The notes under the pieces were generated by a model. It was not told the DNA's origin and made no database searches. It saw only the letters and a program-made list of their open reading frames with translations. This document shows positions 8,934 through 18,861 of a DNA stretch of 64,000 nucleotides, piece after piece. The DNA lies in assembly GCF_963677035.1 (NCBI RefSeq), contig NZ_OY781472.1:3439658-3503657 (forward strand). The letters run 5' to 3'. This stretch comes from an uncultured Hyphomonas sp. (lineage in GTDB: Bacteria; Pseudomonadota; Alphaproteobacteria; Caulobacterales; Hyphomonadaceae). The translations under genes were made by a program, and so were the position numbers. Position 1 is the stretch's first letter. The number at the start of each line of letters is the position of its first letter.

Positions 8934-10556
8934 ATGAGCGAAGCGGATTTCTGGAATCTCGGCGATTTGCTGGACGCGGTCGGCGCGGCACTTGGCCCGG
9001 ACGATATTGCCCTGGTCCATGGTGACCGGCGTATCTCATGGCCGGACATGACAGCCCGATCCAACCGGCTGGCGCGTAACCTGCTGGCCCACGGCGCAAA
9101 GGTCGGCGACAAGGCAGGCTTCTACCTGCGCAACCAGCCGGAATATATGGAGGGGCTCGCCGCCTGCTTCAAAGGCCGGCTGACGCATGTAAACGTCAAT
9201 TACCGCTACCTCGAAGATGAGCTGTTCTACATCTTCGACAATTCCGATGCGACAGTCGTGTTCTTCGATGTCGAGTTTATGGACCAGGTGGTGAAGGTCC
9301 AGCCCCGCTTGCCGGGTGTGCTGGCCTGGGTGCAGGTCGGCGGCGGCGAAACGGCTGACTTCGCAATCCCTTATGAAGAACTGGCGACAGAAGGTGACCC
9401 GTCTCCGCTGGGCATTCCACGCTCCGGCGACGATCTGCTTTTCCTCTATACCGGCGGGACGACCGGTATGCCGAAGGGGGTGATGTGGTCTCACAAGATC
9501 TGGCGCCAGGCCGGCATGGAAGGCGCCGAGGCGCAGGGCCTGCCGGTGCCGAAAAACATCGGGGAACAGGTCATAGCAGCGCAGGCGCTTGGCCGGCATG
9601 TCCGCAACATTCCCGCCTGCCCGCTCATGCACGGCACCGGCCTGTTCACGGCCATGGGCTCGATGGTCGGTGGCGGCACGGTCGTAACCCTGACGGAAAA
9701 CAAGCATTTCGACCCGCAGAACCTGTTCGAAACCGTCGAACGGGAGGGCGTGACCAATATGGCTATCGTGGGCGATGCGTTCGGCAAGCCGATGCTGGCC
9801 TATCTCGACGCCAATCCCGGCAAGCACAAGCTGGACACGGTGGTTGGCATCATCTCGTCCGGCGTGATGTGGAGCACGGAGGTCAAACGCGGCCTGCTGC
9901 GCCACATGCCGAACGCCGCCATGACCGACAGTTTCGGCGCCTCTGAGGCAGTTGGCTTCGGCACATCCATCATGACCGCAGACGGCGAGGTGAAGACGTC
10001 AAAATTCACCATCGGCTCAAAGTGCAAAGTGTTCACCGAGGACGGCCGCGAAGTCGCACCGGGCAGCGGTGAGGCTGGCTTTATCGCACGCGGCGGGGCC
10101 GTCCCGCTCGGCTATTACAAGGATCCGGAGAAATCCGACAAGACGTTCAAAACCATCAATGGTGTACGCTATTCCGTCCCTGGCGACTGGTGCACGGTGG
10201 AATCGGACGGCACCATCACGCTGCTGGGCCGCGGCTCCAACTGCATCAACACCGCCGGGGAGAAGGTCTATCCTGAGGAAGTCGAGGAAGCGCTGAAAAA
10301 GCACGACGCCGTGAAGGATGCGCTTGTGGTCGGCGTGCCGGATGACAAATGGGGCCAGGCCATCACCGCCGTCGTTGCCCTCGACGGGCAGGCCGACGAA
10401 GCATCACTGCGCGAATTCGTGAAAACGAAGCTGGCCCACTACAAGGCGCCGAAACGCATCCTGTTCAAGAGCGATCTCGGCCGGGCGGTGAATGGCAAGG
10501 CGGACTACAAGTCGATCAAAGCGTTCGTTCTCGACGAACTCGGCATCGACGCCTGA
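8934..10556 (+). CDS. Acyl-CoA synthetase (AMP-forming, FadD-like)
   Basis: A 540-residue member of the ANL superfamily that activates a carboxylic acid to its CoA thioester through an acyl-adenylate. The P-loop-like motif YTGGTTGMPKGV lies near residue 170, the adenylate-binding segment DSFGASEAVGFG near 330, the hinge LLGRGSNCINTAGEKVYPEEVE near 430 and the catalytic C-terminal Lys in GRAVNGKADYK. A GGAGGAAAA ribosome-binding site precedes the ATG. The substrate may be a fatty, steroid-like or aromatic acid. It follows the hydrolase gene by 95 bases on the same strand and ends convergently with the PaaI thioesterase. Confidence 0.9.
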   Translation: MSEADFWNLGDLLDAVGAALGPDDIALVHGDRRISWPDMTARSNRLARNLLAHGAKVGDKAGFYLRNQPEYMEGLAACFKGRLTHVNVNYRYLEDELFYIFDNSDATVVFFDVEFMDQVVKVQPRLPGVLAWVQVGGGETADFAIPYEELATEGDPSPLGIPRSGDDLLFLYTGGTTGMPKGVMWSHKIWRQAGMEGAEAQGLPVPKNIGEQVIAAQALGRHVRNIPACPLMHGTGLFTAMGSMVGGGTVVTLTENKHFDPQNLFETVEREGVTNMAIVGDAFGKPMLAYLDANPGKHKLDTVVGIISSGVMWSTEVKRGLLRHMPNAAMTDSFGASEAVGFGTSIMTADGEVKTSKFTIGSKCKVFTEDGREVAPGSGEAGFIARGGAVPLGYYKDPEKSDKTFKTINGVRYSVPGDWCTVESDGTITLLGRGSNCINTAGEKVYPEEVEEALKKHDAVKDALVVGVPDDKWGQAITAVVALDGQADEASLREFVKTKLAHYKAPKRILFKSDLGRAVNGKADYKSIKAFVLDELGIDA

Positions 10557-10575
10557 CGTCTGATACCGGTCAGGC
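10551..10575. terminator. Possible bidirectional hairpin between convergent genes
   Basis: GCCTGAC and GTCAGGC form a 7-bp stem around an 11-base loop. Both stop codons of the convergent synthetase and thioesterase genes fall in or next to the stem. No T-run follows on the plus strand, so its role as terminator is uncertain. Confidence 0.35.
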
Positions 10576-11001
10576 CTTCCGGCGCCGCAGAGACCGGAAG
10601 ACCGCATCGGCCCGCGCCACCAGCGTGCCGTCTTCGGTGACCATGTCGGCCATGACATGGACGAGGTCGCCGTCCACGCCTTTGACCTGCGGGTGCGCTT
10701 CCAGCCATGTGCCTTCCGGCACGATGCCCATGAACTCCATGGTCAGTTTGATGGTGACGGACATGCGCTCCGTGGCCGACCAGACAGCCCAGGCGAGCGC
10801 ACTGTCGGCAAAGGCGCAGATCATGCCGCCGTGCATAAAGCCCATGCCGTTGCAGTGACGGTCCAGAACCCAGATGCCGCTGCGAAGGTCGTCCTCGCCC
10901 GTCGCCAGATAGGACGGGCCATTATGGATCGAGAACTTGCCGCGGGTAGGACGTGGCGCAAAGCCGGGCGGCGGCGGTTTAAGCGCGCCGTCTTCGTTCA
11001 T
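10570..11001 (-). CDS. PaaI-family hot-dog thioesterase
   Basis: A 143-residue hot-dog fold protein. The signature [16 protein letters not shown], with the His-Gly-Gly turn before the central helix, matches PaaI/YdiI acyl-CoA thioesterases, as does the strand pattern [18 protein letters not shown]. It would hydrolyse acyl-CoA in the cytoplasm. Its ATG overlaps the stop of the upstream DUF192 gene (ATGA), so the two are translationally coupled. The neighbouring acyl-CoA synthetase, although convergent, points to related acyl-CoA metabolism. Confidence 0.85.
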   Translation of the reverse strand: MNEDGALKPPPPGFAPRPTRGKFSIHNGPSYLATGEDDLRSGIWVLDRHCNGMGFMHGGMICAFADSALAWAVWSATERMSVTIKLTMEFMGIVPEGTWLEAHPQVKGVDGDLVHVMADMVTEDGTLVARADAVFRSLRRRKA

Positions 11002-11459
11002 TCGTCTGCATTGCCGAAAATGGGATGAACCACTTCATCGCCCGGCTCGATGCCGAGTTCTGCGGCCCGGCCGCCATTCAGTTCCAACACCGACTTCACC
11101 GGAACCCCCGGCGTGATCGTGCGCAGCGAGCCCGGGACAGCCCCGCGCGCAATCGCGATGATTTTCCCGTCCGGGTCCATGAACAGCATGTCCAGCGGAA
11201 TCAGCGTGTTCTTCATCCACATGGCCGCTTCGCGCGGCTGGCCAAAATCGAACAGCATGCCTGCATCCGGAGCCATGCTCTCGCGGTTCATGAGGCCGGT
11301 GGTGATTTCTTCCGGATCATCGGCGATCTCCACGGTGAAGGCGTGGTCGCCATTCGCGGATTCGATGGTCAGCGGGCTGGTTTCCAGCTCGGCCAGCGCA
11401 GCTGGCGCGGAAAGGACGAGGGCGAGGGCGGCCATGCCGCTGACGAGAAAGCGTTTCAT
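10998..11459 (-). CDS. Exported DUF192 protein
   Basis: A 153-residue secreted protein. The start at [16 protein letters not shown] is chosen because it gives a clean Sec signal peptide ending in APAALA; an ORF start 12 codons upstream (MPLVRR) is possible. The rest is a full DUF192 domain: [19 protein letters not shown], then [16 protein letters not shown] and the Gly/Pro-rich [15 protein letters not shown]192 proteins are small and their role is unknown. It is the first gene of a coupled pair with the PaaI thioesterase. Confidence 0.85.
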   Translation of the reverse strand: MKRFLVSGMAALALVLSAPAALAELETSPLTIESANGDHAFTVEIADDPEEITTGLMNRESMAPDAGMLFDFGQPREAAMWMKNTLIPLDMLFMDPDGKIIAIARGAVPGSLRTITPGVPVKSVLELNGGRAAELGIEPGDEVVHPIFGNADE

Positions 11460-11521
11460 GCGCCATGGTTTAGCCGCCCGCCTGACCAGCGGCAAGCATT
11501 CGTGGCGGTTGGAGAATGCAA

Positions 11522-12049
11522 TCAGCGGGGCTTCAGGCTGGTAACGTGTTCGCCCTTGGCGCCATCTTCGATAATGGCGTCGAGCAGCGTGCCTGGCTCG
11601 ATCTCTTCATAGCCGGCTTTCCGCATGACGACCGCATGGACGAAGATGTCCTGATCCTTGCCTTCCCGCTGTACGAAACCATAGCCGCGCGCCCGGTTGA
11701 ACCATTTCAGGGTGACCGGTTCGAAGTCCGGCTCGACGCCCTGCTCCCGGGCCACGACAGCTTTGGGGCGCTCCATCTCAATGATGCTGGCCGTCTGCCA
11801 GCCGCGTTCGGTCTGCATCGCGTTGCAGACAATACGGGCGCCCTCATCAGCGTAGGTTTCGCCGTAAGATCGCAGGCAGGTAATATGCAACATGACGTCG
11901 CTCGTGAGACTCGCATCCGACGTCGATTCCGCCACGATAAAGCCGTAGCCCTTGGCGCTATCGAACCATTTGACGCGGCCAATCACACGCACCGTTTCGG
12001 GCGTGGGGTCCGGTTCTGAGTCTGATCTTGCAGCTATTCCCGTCATCAA
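11522..12049 (-). CDS. Cold-shock protein with two CSD domains
   Basis: A 175-residue protein with two cold-shock domains joined by a short linker. The first carries [15 protein letters not shown] (about residues 24-38) and the second [14 protein letters not shown] followed by DIFVHAVV (from about residue 113). These are the RNP1 and RNP2 type nucleic-acid-binding motifs. The first domain has a divergent RNP2 (VMLHITCL). Two-CSD proteins are typical of Caulobacter-like alphaproteobacteria and act as RNA chaperones or transcription antiterminators. It starts at ATG ATG ACG, so either Met may be used. Confidence 0.92.
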   Translation of the reverse strand: MMTGIAARSDSEPDPTPETVRVIGRVKWFDSAKGYGFIVAESTSDASLTSDVMLHITCLRSYGETYADEGARIVCNAMQTERGWQTASIIEMERPKAVVAREQGVEPDFEPVTLKWFNRARGYGFVQREGKDQDIFVHAVVMRKAGYEEIEPGTLLDAIIEDGAKGEHVTSLKPR

Positions 12050-12261
12050 CCCATATTCCCCAATGACGTAACGTAAGAAATGTTAACGCGCTTGTCACGC
12101 GATCTTCACACGAAAATCCGCCTGGCAGCCAGGTGAGCGCCTAATGGTCAAATGTGGAGAAAATTGGTGGATGGCACGGCATGGCACCAAATAGTCCGGC
12201 GAAGCCACAGCCCCGGACTTTCAACCGGAAACGGATGATCCGGTGCTTTCTGCTGCAGCGA

Positions 12262-13959
12262 TTACAGCGTCTGACTGGCGCTCTCTGCCTCTTCTGCAAG
12301 CTCCGCTTCCGCGGTCTCTGCTTCGAAATTCTTCAGCGCCTTCAATTCGTCCCGCAAGCCCAGGTAAAGGCTGAAACAACATGCGAGCAGGATGAAGGTG
12401 AAAGGCAGGGCCGCCGTGATTGTGCCTGCCTGCAGGGACTGGAGCACATCTGTGCCGCCGCCATACAAAAGAGCCGACGCCGTCAGCCCGAGCATACAGG
12501 CCCAGAAGACACGCTGCGCGACGGGAGCGTCCGTCTTGCCACCGCTGGTGATCGTATCGACCACAAGCGCGCCGGAATCCGCCGATGTCACAATGAAGAC
12601 AACCAGCAGGAAAATGGCGACGACAGATGTAATTTCCGCAAAAGGAAGATCTGCCAGCATCTGGAACAGGACGAGCGATGCACTGCTCATCCCATCGGCC
12701 AGTTCCCCCGTGCCCGACTTGTTGAGAGTCAGCGCCGTTTCACCAAACGCCGTGAACCAGATCACGCAGATCGTGAAGGGAGCAAGCAGGACAACGGCAA
12801 AGTATTCCCGCACGGTCCGCCCCTTGGAAATCCGCGCGATGAACATGCCAACGAAAGGCGACCAGGAGATCCACCACGCCCAATAGAAAATTGTCCAGTC
12901 GTGGAACCATGTGATGTCCGGGCGATCCACCCAATTGGTCAGCGCAGGCGTATCGGTGATGTAAGCTAGAAGGTTTTGCCCGAGCCCGGTGAAGATGAGG
13001 ATGGTCGGCCCGGCTATGACCACAAAGATCAACAGGCCGAAGGCGATGCCCATATTGATATTGCTGAGCAACTTTACCCCACCATCCATGCCGCGCAGAA
13101 CGGACAACACCGCCAGCCCCGTCATGAACGCAATCAGTGCCATCTGCAGGTAGCGGTTCGGTTCGAACCCGAAGAGATAGGCCAGTCCGCTGGTCGCCTG
13201 GGTCGCGCCGATGCCGATCGTCGTGGCCAGTCCGAACACCGTCGAAACGACCGCGAACATATCGATGATATGGCCGGGCCAGCCCCAGACACGCTCGCCA
13301 AAGACATGGTAGCAAGCCGACCGGATGCTGAGCGGCAAGCCCTTATTGTGAGCAAAGAAACCCAGCGCGAGTCCGACAATGGCGTAAATGGCCCAGGGCG
13401 CGAGGCCCCAGTGGAAAATGGTCGCGCTGAAAGCAAGGCGCTCCGCCATGGGGGATTCCGGCGGGGCATTCAGGGGCGTACCATACCAATCGGTATAGTA
13501 GGCAAGCGGCTCAGCCGCCCCATAGAACATGAACCCGACCCCAACGCCTGCCGCAAACAGCATAGCCACCCAGGAATGGATCCTGAATTCCGGCTCGGCC
13601 GAAGCGCCTCCCAGCCGGATCCGCCCAAGCGGACTGAACGCGAGGTAGAGCGCGAAGGCGAAAACGATCACAGGCGTGATGGCGAACAGCCAGTCTGCGC
13701 GCTGGAGTGTCCAGGTCTTGGCCGCTGTCAGATAATGCGTGGCGGCATCCGGAAAGATCAGGCTCATGCCGGAGAAGAGGACGATCAGGCCTGCGCTCAG
13801 GAAAAAGACCGGGTTATGGACGTCCAACCCCGCGATTTCGACATTGTCCTGCCCGACTTCATAGTCGGTTTCATAAACAAACAGGGTTTCTTCGTCTTCG
13901 GCGGGGGCTGTTTCGGGTGCGTCAGCAGCCGATACGCTTTGGTCGAAATCTTGAGCCAT
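12262..13959 (-). CDS. BCCT-family betaine/choline/carnitine transporter
   Basis: A 565-residue inner-membrane transporter with about 12 membrane segments. Diagnostic segments are the Trp-rich signature FYWAWWISWSPFVGMFIARISKGRTVRE in helix 8 (positions near 12810-12900) and a Gly-rich stretch GVGVGFMFYGAAEP. It has an acidic N-terminus (about residues 11-40) and an acidic C-terminal tail (AEAELAEEAE). BCCT members import glycine betaine, choline or carnitine with Na+ or H+. A choline-oxidation-like locus sits at 38.5-46 kb, and the two may serve the same solute, though they are not adjacent. Confidence 0.93.
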   Translation of the reverse strand: MAQDFDQSVSAADAPETAPAEDEETLFVYETDYEVGQDNVEIAGLDVHNPVFFLSAGLIVLFSGMSLIFPDAATHYLTAAKTWTLQRADWLFAITPVIVFAFALYLAFSPLGRIRLGGASAEPEFRIHSWVAMLFAAGVGVGFMFYGAAEPLAYYTDWYGTPLNAPPESPMAERLAFSATIFHWGLAPWAIYAIVGLALGFFAHNKGLPLSIRSACYHVFGERVWGWPGHIIDMFAVVSTVFGLATTIGIGATQATSGLAYLFGFEPNRYLQMALIAFMTGLAVLSVLRGMDGGVKLLSNINMGIAFGLLIFVVIAGPTILIFTGLGQNLLAYITDTPALTNWVDRPDITWFHDWTIFYWAWWISWSPFVGMFIARISKGRTVREYFAVVLLAPFTICVIWFTAFGETALTLNKSGTGELADGMSSASLVLFQMLADLPFAEITSVVAIFLLVVFIVTSADSGALVVDTITSGGKTDAPVAQRVFWACMLGLTASALLYGGGTDVLQSLQAGTITAALPFTFILLACCFSLYLGLRDELKALKNFEAETAEAELAEEAESASQTL

Positions 13960-14202
13960 ATGCGGCTATTGCCGTAATTACGTCGATAGTCAAATGATCG
14001 GGGTGCAACTGGCAGCACGCCAGATACGCAGAATGTGGACTTTGTGTAACAGTTTGCAACCAATCCGGGGGATATCACAGCCCCAGCCCTTTAGATTATC
14101 GAAATAACCAAGTAGCTCAGACGCATCGAGCAGCCATGATTCTCATGCTGCGCGCCCGTTTGGTGTGCGCGCCACGGCTGGAACTTACCCAAGGGGAAGA
14201 AT
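13960..14202. promoter_or_regulatory. Divergent promoter region and TonB-receptor leader
   Basis: This 243-base gap separates the BCCT gene from TonB receptor 1. The 3' half contains an imperfect hairpin (GCAGCCATGA, 3-base loop, TCATGCTGC) at 14130-14151 and two GCGCGCC direct copies at 14150-14156 and 14167-14173. The ribosome-binding site of the receptor is AAGGGGAAG. No coding potential or clear sigma factor motif was seen. Confidence 0.3.
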
Positions 14203-16779
14203 ATGAAGAAGTTAAAGTACGGCGCGTCGCTGATGGCGATCGCCGGCCTCGTCGCGACGCATGCCCACGCACAGGAAGCCACCCCGGCAAAACCGGTTGC
14301 AAAGGAAAAGCGTCTTCAGGCTGTCACCGTCACCGCGACCAAGCGTTCAGAAAGCGCCCAGAGCATTCCTGTCGCCGTGACCGCGCTCGGCGAGCAGGAA
14401 CTTCAATCGCTCGGCGTGAAAAGCTTCAATGACTATCTGATTCAGCTGCCAGGCGTGACCGCTGGCGGCGCTGGCCCCGGCCAGAACACGATTTACATCC
14501 GCGGCCTCGCATCGACGACTCCGAACCTGACCGTTGCCGGTGTTGCCGGTCTTGCACCGAACGTCAGCTTCTATCTCGACGAACAGCCGCTGGCCCAACC
14601 GGGCCGCAACCTCGACGTCTACGCCGCCGATATTGAGCGCGTGGAAGTCCTTTCCGGCCCGCAAGGCACCCTTTTCGGCGCCAGCTCGCAGGCCGGGACG
14701 GTTCGTATGATCACGAACAAACCTTCGCTGAACGGCTTTGATGCCGGCTTCAACGCGTCGACCTCGTTCACCGATGGCGGCGATATGAGCAACAGCGTCG
14801 ATGTGATGATCAATCTTCCGATCAACGACAAATTCGCCGTCCGCGGTGTGGTCTATACCGACTCACAGGGCGGCTACATCGACAATGTCGGCGGCACACT
14901 CTCGACCTCGGAGTCAGCCCGCTTCCGCTCTGCCGGAACCGTTCGCGCGAATGGCGTGCCGGTGAGTACACAGCGCGAAGGTTTCCAGGCTGGCGCAGAT
15001 CTGTCCAACGTCAATTTCATTGATGCCAACAATGGCACCATTGCCAAGAACAACATCAACGATGTGACGTATCAGGGCTTCCGCCTGAGCGGCCTGTATG
15101 AAATCAATGAGGACTGGGACATCCTGCTCCAGCACTCGCAACAGACCATCGATGCCGAGGGCGTCTTCTCCGCTGATCCGGAACTCGATGATTACGACAT
15201 CGTCCGCTTCACGCCAGAAAGCACCGAAGACAAGTTCAACAACACAGCATGGACAGTGAACGGCCGCCTGGGCGCGCTGGAAGCCGTCTACACCGGTGCG
15301 TATACAGAGCGCACAACAGACCAGACCGTCGACTATTCCGACTATCTGTTCGTCGGCCAGTACCTGCCCTACTATATCTGCGACGGCTCGGTGACCTATC
15401 CGTCCGGCGCGCCGACAGGCACCTGCTACGCCCCGAACCTCTATGTGACATCGCACAGCGAAACGAAGGTGCAGACGCACGAGCTGCGCTTTAACACGCC
15501 GGAACAATATCGCTGGCGCGCAACGTTTGGCGGTTTCTTCAGCGACCTTGAACTCGCTGAACGTAACGACTTCGTCTATCCGGGCTCGACCATGGTTCAG
15601 GGCTTTGGGGCGCTGACCGGCTTTGCCCCCAACTATCCGCTGACCAATACAGATGTGACCGGTGAGATCGGCAAGGCTTATCCAGGCTATTACAGCGAGC
15701 CGGGCCCCTTCCCGGCAGGCGTCATCTTCCGGAACGACGTCAAGCGGACGGACAAACAGTTCGGTATCTTTGGCGAAACCAATTTCGACATCACCGACCA
15801 GTTCTCCCTGACATTGGGCGCGCGCTACTATGATGTTGAGGTAGACCTGGAAGGCAGCGCGAACTCGTCCTTCTATAATCTCGGCACAGACACGGACGCA
15901 CAGCTGGCTGGTACCAATATCTCCTACATCTACGGTCCCAACAGACCGGCGGGGAACCCGGACAAGGCGGCAACTGACGGCTTCATCTACAAGGTCACAG
16001 GTGAGTGGACGCCAACCGCCGACATGCTGTTCTATGCAACCTATTCGGAAGGCTTCCGCCCCGGCCTGTTGAACCGTCCGGGCGGCACGCAGGGCCCTGG
16101 CGGCTACGTCGTCCCGTATGCGGTGGATACGGACGAAGTGAAGAACTATGAGATCGGCTGGAAAACCGAGCTGTTCGACAATTCACTGCGCTTCAACGGC
16201 TCGGCCTTCTTTGTCAAAGTCGACGGCCTGCAGACAACGATCTTCGACCCGTCGATCGTCAACCTGTTCTTCTCGGACAACGCGGCAAACGCGGAAATCA
16301 AGGGCGTCGAGGGTGACTTCACCTGGGCCCCGGCGTCCATTGATGGCCTCACCATCGCCGGTGCCTTCTCCTTCCTGGATACGGAAATCACGGAAGTTCT
16401 GGTGCCGACCGAAGATGTCCTCAAGGGATCGGACCTGGCCTTCGCGCCGCCCTATCAGGGTAACCTGCGCGTCCGCTACGAGTGGGATCTTGAACAGCAG
16501 ATCGCTGGCCAGTCCCTTCGCGCCCACGTGATGCCACAGGTCATCATCTCCGATGACTCGTTCACCGATGTGATCGAGATCAACAAGATGAAACTCGACG
16601 GCTACACCACGCTCGGTGCATCTGCGGGTGTGACAGGCGACAACTGGACGGCTGAACTCTTCGCCACCAACCTGACGAATGAGTATGCAGCCCTCAGCGG
16701 CAGCTTTGTCTATGACCGCGAGCGCATCACGCCGATGCGTCCGAGAACGATCGGCTTCCGCTTCTCCTACGACTACTAG
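14203..16779 (+). CDS. TonB-dependent outer-membrane receptor 1
   Basis: An 858-residue outer-membrane transporter. Residues 1-24 are a signal peptide ending AHA; a TonB-box-like LQAVTVTATKR follows near residue 43, then the plug domain with YIRGLAS and the GPQGTLFG turn, then the 22-strand barrel ending in an aromatic residue (FRFSYDY). The plug carries YLDEQPLAQPGRNLDV and SQAGTVRMIT, a signature shared with the receptor at 58448 but not with those at 46130 and 50574. A pair of Cys sits in an extracellular loop (YYICDG and GTCYAP). A terminator separates it from the following TPR-sulfotransferase. The substrate is unknown. Confidence 0.93.
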   Translation: MKKLKYGASLMAIAGLVATHAHAQEATPAKPVAKEKRLQAVTVTATKRSESAQSIPVAVTALGEQELQSLGVKSFNDYLIQLPGVTAGGAGPGQNTIYIRGLASTTPNLTVAGVAGLAPNVSFYLDEQPLAQPGRNLDVYAADIERVEVLSGPQGTLFGASSQAGTVRMITNKPSLNGFDAGFNASTSFTDGGDMSNSVDVMINLPINDKFAVRGVVYTDSQGGYIDNVGGTLSTSESARFRSAGTVRANGVPVSTQREGFQAGADLSNVNFIDANNGTIAKNNINDVTYQGFRLSGLYEINEDWDILLQHSQQTIDAEGVFSADPELDDYDIVRFTPESTEDKFNNTAWTVNGRLGALEAVYTGAYTERTTDQTVDYSDYLFVGQYLPYYICDGSVTYPSGAPTGTCYAPNLYVTSHSETKVQTHELRFNTPEQYRWRATFGGFFSDLELAERNDFVYPGSTMVQGFGALTGFAPNYPLTNTDVTGEIGKAYPGYYSEPGPFPAGVIFRNDVKRTDKQFGIFGETNFDITDQFSLTLGARYYDVEVDLEGSANSSFYNLGTDTDAQLAGTNISYIYGPNRPAGNPDKAATDGFIYKVTGEWTPTADMLFYATYSEGFRPGLLNRPGGTQGPGGYVVPYAVDTDEVKNYEIGWKTELFDNSLRFNGSAFFVKVDGLQTTIFDPSIVNLFFSDNAANAEIKGVEGDFTWAPASIDGLTIAGAFSFLDTEITEVLVPTEDVLKGSDLAFAPPYQGNLRVRYEWDLEQQIAGQSLRAHVMPQVIISDDSFTDVIEINKMKLDGYTTLGASAGVTGDNWTAELFATNLTNEYAALSGSFVYDRERITPMRPRTIGFRFSYDY

Positions 16780-16804
16780 GACAGCCCGAGACTTGATCCT
16801 GAAG

Positions 16805-16838
16805 CAGCGCCCTGACACTTTCAGGGCGCTGTTTTCTT
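16805..16838 (+). terminator. Rho-independent terminator after TonB receptor 1
   Basis: CAGCGCCCTGA and TCAGGGCGCTG form a perfect 11-bp stem with a 5-base loop, followed by TTTTCTTATT. It lies 25 bases after the receptor stop and ends about 22 bases before the sulfotransferase start, so read-through or a very short promoter would be needed to express the next gene. Confidence 0.9.
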
Positions 16839-16859
16839 ATTGAGGAAGACCCTGACGCG

Positions 16860-18851
16860 ATGACCGAGCCGGCCACACCTGAAGCCGCCCTGCAGCAGGC
16901 GCAGAAGTCGATCCAGTCCGGCAATTTCCAGACCGCATCAAAGCTCACGTCCGAAATTCTGGCGCAGCATCCGCAGCACCGGGATGCCCTGTACATGGCT
17001 GCGGTCTGCGCCCGCTATCAGAACCGCCATGACGACGCGTTCGCCCATCTTGCTGAACTCAAATCGGTCTCGCCGGATTATGGCCGTGCCTGGCAGGAAG
17101 AGGGCCATCTTCGCCGCAAGCTGGGCGATAGCACCGGTGCCCTGACGGCCTTTGAACGCGCCACCCGGTATAACCCATCCCTCATTGCCAGCTGGAAGGC
17201 GCTCGCAGACCTTCAAGCCGCCAGCGGCAATACAGTTGCCGCAGACAATGCGCTTGCACAGGCTCAGAGGCTGCAGGCATTGCCGCGCGAACTGCTGGCG
17301 GTGACCAATCACATTCATGAAGGCCGGATTTTCCGGGCCGAGGAGATCGCGCGGGCCTTCCTGCAGCGAAATCCGACGCATGTTGAGGGCATGCGCCTGC
17401 TGGCCGATATCGGTTCGCGGCTGGGGGTCCATGAAGATGCTGACTTTTTGCTGGAAAGTGCCCTTGAGCTCGATCCGGAAAACATTCAGCTCCGGCTCGA
17501 CTATATCCAGGTCCTGCGGAAGCGGCAGAAATTCGCCGCCGCCCTGGAGCAGGCAAACATCCTGATAGCCCGCGACCCGGACAATCCGGTGTTCCAGTCC
17601 CATTATGCCATCGAGAGCATGCAGGCTGGCGACTATGAAACAGCGCTTGAGTATTTCGACCGTATCTTGACGGCCCTGCCCGACGATCCGGCAACACTTG
17701 TCTCGCGCGGTCACGCCCTGAAGACGTATGGACGCACAGACGACGCGGTGGCCTCTTACCGGCGCGCGACGAAGGTTGCTCCAGGCCATGGCGATGCCTG
17801 GTATGGGCTTGCGAACCTGAAGACCTATCGCTTCACGGACGATGAACTTACGGCCATGGAAGCGCAGGCGGCATCGCCCGGTCTGGACCACATGTCACGC
17901 ATCCATATCGCGTTCGCGCTCGGCAAGGCACGGGAGGACCAGAAGGATTATGACGCCGCCTTCGCCGCCTATGCCAGCGGTAACGCTCTGAAGCACCAGA
18001 CAATCCGCTATACGACCGAACAGATGCAGTCCGAACTTGCAGCGCAAAAAACACACTGCACACCATCCCTGTTCGAAAACCAGAGCGGCAAGGGCGATCC
18101 TGCGCCGGATCCGATCTTCATCCTCGGCCTGCCCCGGGCCGGATCGACTCTGATCGAACAGATCCTCGCCTCTCATCCGGATGTCGATGGCACACTGGAG
18201 TTGCCGAACATTCTGTCGCTGGCCCACCGCCTTCGCGGCCGCAGCCAGATAACGGACCGGGACCGCTACCCCCGTATCCTGCACGAAATGCCGGCAGAAG
18301 AGCTCCGCACGCTGGGCCAGGATTATATTGAGAACACGCGGATACACCGGCAGGGCGCGCCTTTCTTCACCGACAAGATGCCGAATAATTTCCGCCATAT
18401 CGGCCTGATCCACCTGATCCTGCCGAACGCGAAGATCATCGATGCCCGGCGCAATCCGATGGATTGCTGCTGGTCCGGTTACAAGCAACTCTTCGCCGAG
18501 GGGCAGGAGTTCACCTACAGCCTTGAGGATATCGGCCAGTATTACCGCGCTTATGTCGACCTCATGGAACACTGGGACGCCGTCCTGCCCCCGGGCCGGG
18601 TTCTGCGCGTCCAGCACGAGGACGTCCTGGATGACCTGGAGGGACAGGTGCGGCGCCTGCTGGATTATTGCGGCCTGCCATTCGATGAGCGCTGCGTGAA
18701 CTTCCACCAGACAGAACGCGCCGTCCGGACGGCAAGCTCTGAACAGGTTCGCCGCCCGATCAATAAAGGCGGACTTGAACAATGGCGCCCATATGAGGCA
18801 CATCTTGGGCCTCTGAAATCCGCGTTGGGGCCGAACCTCGCGCCAGTTTAG
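16860..18851 (+). CDS. TPR-repeat sulfotransferase 1
   Basis: A 663-residue two-part protein. Residues 1 to about 400 are tetratricopeptide repeats (for example DALYMAAVCARYQNRHDDAF and ATLVSRGHALKTYGRTDDAV). Residues about 415-655 are a Sulfotransfer_3-type domain: the PAPS 5'-phosphosulfate loop GLPRAGSTLIEQILASHP near residue 420, and the 3'-phosphate segment DARRNPMDCCWSGYKQLF near 527. It should transfer sulfate from PAPS to a hydroxyl or amine acceptor, which the TPR part may recruit. No signal peptide is seen. A paralogue lies at 56327, also beside a TonB receptor of the same subfamily. Confidence 0.88.
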   Translation: MTEPATPEAALQQAQKSIQSGNFQTASKLTSEILAQHPQHRDALYMAAVCARYQNRHDDAFAHLAELKSVSPDYGRAWQEEGHLRRKLGDSTGALTAFERATRYNPSLIASWKALADLQAASGNTVAADNALAQAQRLQALPRELLAVTNHIHEGRIFRAEEIARAFLQRNPTHVEGMRLLADIGSRLGVHEDADFLLESALELDPENIQLRLDYIQVLRKRQKFAAALEQANILIARDPDNPVFQSHYAIESMQAGDYETALEYFDRILTALPDDPATLVSRGHALKTYGRTDDAVASYRRATKVAPGHGDAWYGLANLKTYRFTDDELTAMEAQAASPGLDHMSRIHIAFALGKAREDQKDYDAAFAAYASGNALKHQTIRYTTEQMQSELAAQKTHCTPSLFENQSGKGDPAPDPIFILGLPRAGSTLIEQILASHPDVDGTLELPNILSLAHRLRGRSQITDRDRYPRILHEMPAEELRTLGQDYIENTRIHRQGAPFFTDKMPNNFRHIGLIHLILPNAKIIDARRNPMDCCWSGYKQLFAEGQEFTYSLEDIGQYYRAYVDLMEHWDAVLPPGRVLRVQHEDVLDDLEGQVRRLLDYCGLPFDERCVNFHQTERAVRTASSEQVRRPINKGGLEQWRPYEAHLGPLKSALGPNLAPV

Positions 18852-18861
18852 GTTTAAGACA

